From assembly GCA_031365465.1 (NCBI GenBank), contig JANLYD010000117.1, positions 1 to 8,271 on the forward strand: a DNA stretch of 8,271 nucleotides, given 5' to 3'. The number at the start of each line of letters is the position of its first letter. Position 1 is the first letter of the stretch. Both the position numbers and the translations under genes were made by a program. Below, piece by piece: positions 5,733-8,271 of the stretch. This stretch comes from JABFRJ01 sp031365465. GTDB lineage: Bacteria; Pseudomonadota; Alphaproteobacteria; Rhizobiales; Hyphomicrobiaceae. Under the pieces are notes generated by a model. The model had not been told where the DNA came from. It was given only the letters and a program-made list of their open reading frames with translations, and made no database searches.

Positions 5733-6200
5733 GTGCCGGCAAACTTTGATTTCCTCATCATCGAAACCTATACCGAACTGATAGCCGTTATCGCCGGCGC
5801 AGCGATCCTCGTCATGGCCCTGCGGCTGCTTTGGCGTCGTCGGCGCGCGGGCGTGGCGAAATCCCGAACATCGCCAAAATCAAAGGCCAACAAATCCACG
5901 TGGTCCCGCCCCGGACGCGCCGCCATCGTCAACAAACCCTTGAACGGCGCCGACTTCGACAAACTCGCCACCGTCATCACCGAGGCGAACGACCGCGCCG
6001 GCCACCTCACCGACACGCAGTCGGCTGCAGCCCTTAAACTCGACTCCGCAGAAATGGCCGTCATTCGCCTTCTCGCCGACATCGACGGCATCATGACTGT
6101 GCCCGGCAAAATCAAGCCAGCGCCCGCCGCACCCACGGCATCCGCTCCCACAGCCCCGCTCGTCCGCCCCCTCGCCAAAAAGCCCAACCTCGCCGCCTAA
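5733..6200 (+). CDS. Small single-span membrane protein of unknown function (155 aa)
   Basis: The GTG start is supported by a near-perfect ribosome site, AGGAGGGG (5719-5726), six bases upstream. A short polar N-terminus with F-D-F-L-I-I-E leads into one hydrophobic segment (about 16-34), followed at once by W-R-R-R-R (34-38). By the positive-inside rule this places the C-terminal part in the cytoplasm. A basic Lys/Ser/Arg-rich stretch (38-62) follows. Then comes a predicted helical, more conserved-looking segment (72-121) with L-N-G-A-D-F-D-K-L and L-L-A-D-I-D-G-I-M. The tail is Pro/Ala-rich (125-155). I recognise no family. It is on the same strand as the DUF1287 gene and shares a Pro/Ala-rich style, so a joint envelope role is possible but unproven. 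Overall form recalls small membrane adaptor proteins, without a specific match. Confidence 0.75.
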   Translation: MPANFDFLIIETYTELIAVIAGAAILVMALRLLWRRRRAGVAKSRTSPKSKANKSTWSRPGRAAIVNKPLNGADFDKLATVITEANDRAGHLTDTQSAAALKLDSAEMAVIRLLADIDGIMTVPGKIKPAPAAPTASAPTAPLVRPLAKKPNLAA

Positions 6201-6225
6201 CTTTGTCCCAGGTCCATCACCCACC

Positions 6226-6286
6226 TGCCGCCCGGCGGCACGTAGCCGACCGGCGTCGCTCGGTAGCGCGCCCCGGCCGGAGCGCG
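6226..6286. terminator. GC hairpins between convergent genes, possible bidirectional terminator region
   Basis: The 116-base gap between the convergent membrane-protein and AEC genes holds two GC stems. TGCCGC/GCGGCA (6226-6231 with 6235-6240, 3-base loop) is the first. CGCGC/GCGCG (6267-6271 with 6282-6286) is the second, enclosing the palindrome CCGGCCGG at 6273-6280. Neither is followed by a T-run on either strand, so the call rests on position and symmetry. Rho-dependent ending is equally possible. Confidence 0.3.
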
Positions 6287-6316
6287 ACCAGCGCGTGAGG
6301 CCCAAACCAACCACTT

Positions 6317-7264
6317 TTACTCCCCGACCAAAGCACGCAAATTCCCTATCACGATCGTACTCGTCACCGCGCCCAGCAGCGTGCCCAACGCAATCGCACC
6401 TGATGTTGAGTTCACCACCCGCTGTGTCCGCTGCGCGAACAGGTAGGCATTCGCTCCTGCCGGCATCGACGCGAGGATCAGCGCCACTTCCGCGGCCGAG
6501 CGCGGCAACTGAAAGATCTGCACCGCCATCACATACACAACAGCCGGAAACACGATCAGCTTCAGCACCAGCACCGCGCTCAGCGTCGGCAACTGCCCCT
6601 TGATCGCAAACCGCGTCAGGCTCGCGCCCAGCGCCACCTGCGCACATGGCACGCCTGCCTGCGCCATCAGCGCCACCGAACTGTCGACCGCCTGCGGCAG
6701 TGGCACGCCGATCAGTCGCCACGCCACACCAGCCGCGATCGAGATCAGCAGCGGATTGGCCGCCAACTCGCCCATCACGTCGACGATCATGCGCAGTGGC
6801 GAGCGCCCGGAGCGGCGCTCCACCGTCTGCTGATGTAACGTGCCCACGATCCACAGCAGCGGCGAGTGCAGCGCCAGCAGGATCGCCATTGGGGCTGCGC
6901 CCGCTTCGCCCACCACCGCCAGCACCATCGGAATGCCCACCATCACCACGTTGCCGAAGCACGACGTCATCGCCACCGTCGCCGCATCCACCGCCGGACG
7001 CCGCAGCACCACCCGCGTCACCAGCGTCGCCAGCAGCCAGATGAGCGCCGCGCTGCCGAAATACGCCACAGCGATTCCCGCCGCGCCCACCGGCATCGGC
7101 CCCGCGTTCGTAATCCCGCGAAACAGCAACGCCGGCATCGCATAGTTGAACGCGAACTCGGAGATGCCCTTCTGCGCGCCGTCGCTCAACACGCCAAAGC
7201 GCGCCGCAATGTATCCGACCGCAATCAGCACGAAGATGGGCATCACGATCGTCAGTACGGACAT
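6317..7264 (-). CDS. AEC family transporter (auxin efflux carrier-like permease, 315 aa)
   Basis: This is an inner-membrane secondary carrier of the auxin efflux carrier (Mem_trans) family. Bacterial members are thought to export or exchange small carboxylates such as malate or malonate; the substrate here cannot be read from sequence. The protein is almost wholly hydrophobic with about ten predicted spans. Family landmarks are the N-terminal I-V-M-P-I-F-V-L-I-A-V-G-Y (6-18), F-N-Y-A-M-P-A-L-L-F (39-48), G-N-V-V-M-V-G-I-P-M (104-113), A-N-P-L-L-I (169-174), L-G-A-S-L (212-216) and A-S-M-P-A-G-A-N-A-Y-L-F-A (265-277). Length is normal for the family. The start at 7264 is preferred over an in-frame ATG at 7309: it puts the first span at the N-terminus as in relatives and follows GAAAGG by about six bases, whereas 7309 has no ribosome site. 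It is divergent from the NUDIX gene. Confidence 0.92.
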   Translation of the reverse strand: MSVLTIVMPIFVLIAVGYIAARFGVLSDGAQKGISEFAFNYAMPALLFRGITNAGPMPVGAAGIAVAYFGSAALIWLLATLVTRVVLRRPAVDAATVAMTSCFGNVVMVGIPMVLAVVGEAGAAPMAILLALHSPLLWIVGTLHQQTVERRSGRSPLRMIVDVMGELAANPLLISIAAGVAWRLIGVPLPQAVDSSVALMAQAGVPCAQVALGASLTRFAIKGQLPTLSAVLVLKLIVFPAVVYVMAVQIFQLPRSAAEVALILASMPAGANAYLFAQRTQRVVNSTSGAIALGTLLGAVTSTIVIGNLRALVGE

Positions 7265-7530
7265 GCGGCGCCTTTCGAGTGCGTCCGAGAGAGTGTTCGC
7301 AGATGTCATGGCAAATCAGTCGACCGCCGCTTGTCCGTCGGTTCGACGCGCAGTGCCAGTCGAAATCGTGCGCATGCGCGTCAACCCAGCCCCGCGGGGC
7401 GAATACCTAGTTCGCACATCGCGGTTAGTTCCCGATGCAAGCAGCCGATATGAGAACCGCCGCAGCATCCGCACTTGCCACCTCGGCCGTCTGACCCGAT
7501 AGTCGCCGCACCAACCGGAGATCGACACTC
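7265..7530. other. Divergent intergenic region with a 12-bp perfect palindrome
   Basis: This 266-base gap should hold promoters for the AEC gene (minus) and the NUDIX gene (plus). I cannot name convincing -35/-10 pairs; TATGAG at 7450-7455 is the best -10-like hexamer for NUDIX but lacks a -35 partner. GCCCCGCGGGGC at 7389-7400 is a perfect palindrome near the middle. TAGTTC occurs twice, at 7408-7413 and 7426-7431, 18 bases apart, and could be half-sites for a regulator. All of this is weak. Confidence 0.3.
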
Positions 7531-8271
7531 ATGCCGCAGAGCCTGCCCGGCGCCAAACCGCCGCCGACACCGATCCCCTCGGCCACCGTGCTCGTCGTGC
7601 GCGACGGCGTCGCCGGCCTCGAAGTGTTCATGCTCGTGCGCAACCGTATGGTCGACTTCGCCTCCGGTGCTCTCGTGTTCCCCGGCGGCAAGGTCGACGC
7701 CAGCGATCGCGATCCGGCGTGGCTCGATCTCGCCCCGCTCGATGCCGCACACCCCGAACGCTCCTATTGGGTCTCCGCCTTGCGCGAGACGTTCGAGGAA
7801 ACCGGCTTGCTCATCGCCCACCACCGCGCCACCGGCCACCCCGTCGATGCCGCCGACGCCATTCGCATCACCGCAGCCGAGCAGACCAACATCGCCAACG
7901 GCTCGCGCGCCTTCGCCGAACTGATCGCGTCAGAAGCCCTCGCGCTGGCCACCCAACGCATGGTGCCGTTCGCCCACTGGATCACGCCCTTAACGATGCC
8001 GAAGCGCTTCGACACTCACTTTTTCTTGGCCGAAGCGCCCGAAGGCCAGATCGCCGTGCACGACGGCGGCGAAACCGTCGAAAGCGTGTGGATCTCGCCG
8101 CTGCAGGCCATCGCCGAGGCCGAAGCCGGCACCCGCACGCTGGTGCCCGCCACCACGGCCAACCTCGCCAAACTCGCCAGGGCGGCGACCGTGCGTGAGG
8201 CGTTCGCGCAGGCGCGCGCCAGCACCATCGTCAGCATCACGCCCGTCGTCCGCAAGGCTGACGGCGGCGTG
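7531..8271 (+). CDS. NUDIX hydrolase, NUDT19-like (partial, at least 247 aa)
   Basis: The frame is open from the ATG at 7531 to the window edge, so the C-terminus is missing. The protein is predicted to cleave a nucleoside diphosphate linked to another moiety. The closest pattern is the NUDT19-like group, whose animal member hydrolyses CoA, but the substrate here is uncertain. An opening beta strand P-S-A-T-V-L-V-V-R-D (16-25) leads to S-G-A-L-V-F-P-G-G-K-V-D (45-56). The Nudix helix A-L-R-E-T-F-E-E-T-G (83-92) supplies Glu86, Glu89 and Glu90 as metal ligands. Between the glycines and the helix lies an insertion of roughly 20 residues, including W64 and W80, which is characteristic of the NUDT19-like group rather than the classical 23-residue box. 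I-T-P-L-T-M-P-K-R-F-D-T-H-F-F (151-165) is the second group hallmark. A CGGAG ribosome site lies ten bases before the start. It is divergent from the AEC gene. Confidence 0.9.
   Translation, partial: MPQSLPGAKPPPTPIPSATVLVVRDGVAGLEVFMLVRNRMVDFASGALVFPGGKVDASDRDPAWLDLAPLDAAHPERSYWVSALRETFEETGLLIAHHRATGHPVDAADAIRITAAEQTNIANGSRAFAELIASEALALATQRMVPFAHWITPLTMPKRFDTHFFLAEAPEGQIAVHDGGETVESVWISPLQAIAEAEAGTRTLVPATTANLAKLARAATVREAFAQARASTIVSITPVVRKADGGV

Noticed and set aside
5880..6962. Minus-strand open frame of 360 codons across the convergent gap
   Set aside because: It runs through both the AEC gene in another frame and the membrane-protein gene, with a Gly/Arg-rich translation. The AEC frame has clear family motifs.
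7413..7431. Possible LexA-like GTTC repeats in the AEC/NUDIX gap
   Set aside because: Alphaproteobacterial LexA sites need GTTC-N7-GTTC; here the spacing is 14 bases.

Overview
The window is GC-rich, densely coding bacterial chromosome with C/G-favouring third codon positions. It most resembles an alphaproteobacterium, possibly of the Hyphomicrobiales or Rhodospirillales type. The support is an alphaproteobacterial-style class IIA HAD hydrolase of the TIGR01459 type, an FkbM methyltransferase, a NUDT19-like NUDIX protein, and a general ASKHA-free housekeeping/accessory mix. The order-level placement is a guess from family memory. I see no mobile element, CRISPR array, tRNA or rRNA.

Layout. 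Minus strand, left: a small putative lipoprotein (179-754) lies downstream of an FkbM-family methyltransferase (890-1882). A divergent intergenic region follows. On the plus strand comes a TIGR01459-type HAD hydrolase (2051-2923). Its start overlaps the stop of a 14-codon leader frame (2010-2054) that carries the better ribosome binding site. A 252-base gap with a 9-bp inverted repeat leads to an unrecognised 141-residue protein (3176-3601). Next is a 603-residue membrane-anchored DUF1287 (YijF-like) protein (3754-5565), preceded by a strong GC hairpin. A single-span membrane protein of unknown function follows (5733-6200). These last two converge on an AEC-family transporter on the minus strand (6317-7264). 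Divergent from that transporter, a NUDIX hydrolase (7531 onward) runs off the right edge.

How the genes relate. I see no single pathway. The clearest theme is the cell envelope: a lipoprotein, a methyltransferase of a family often acting on glycans or lipids, a periplasmic DUF1287 domain on a long Pro/Ala tether, and a one-pass membrane protein. The HAD, AEC and NUDIX genes look like independent transcription units. The most distinctive items are the tethered DUF1287 protein with its membrane neighbour, and the apparent translational coupling at the HAD start. I did not find convincing evidence of a new defence, mobile or biosynthetic system.
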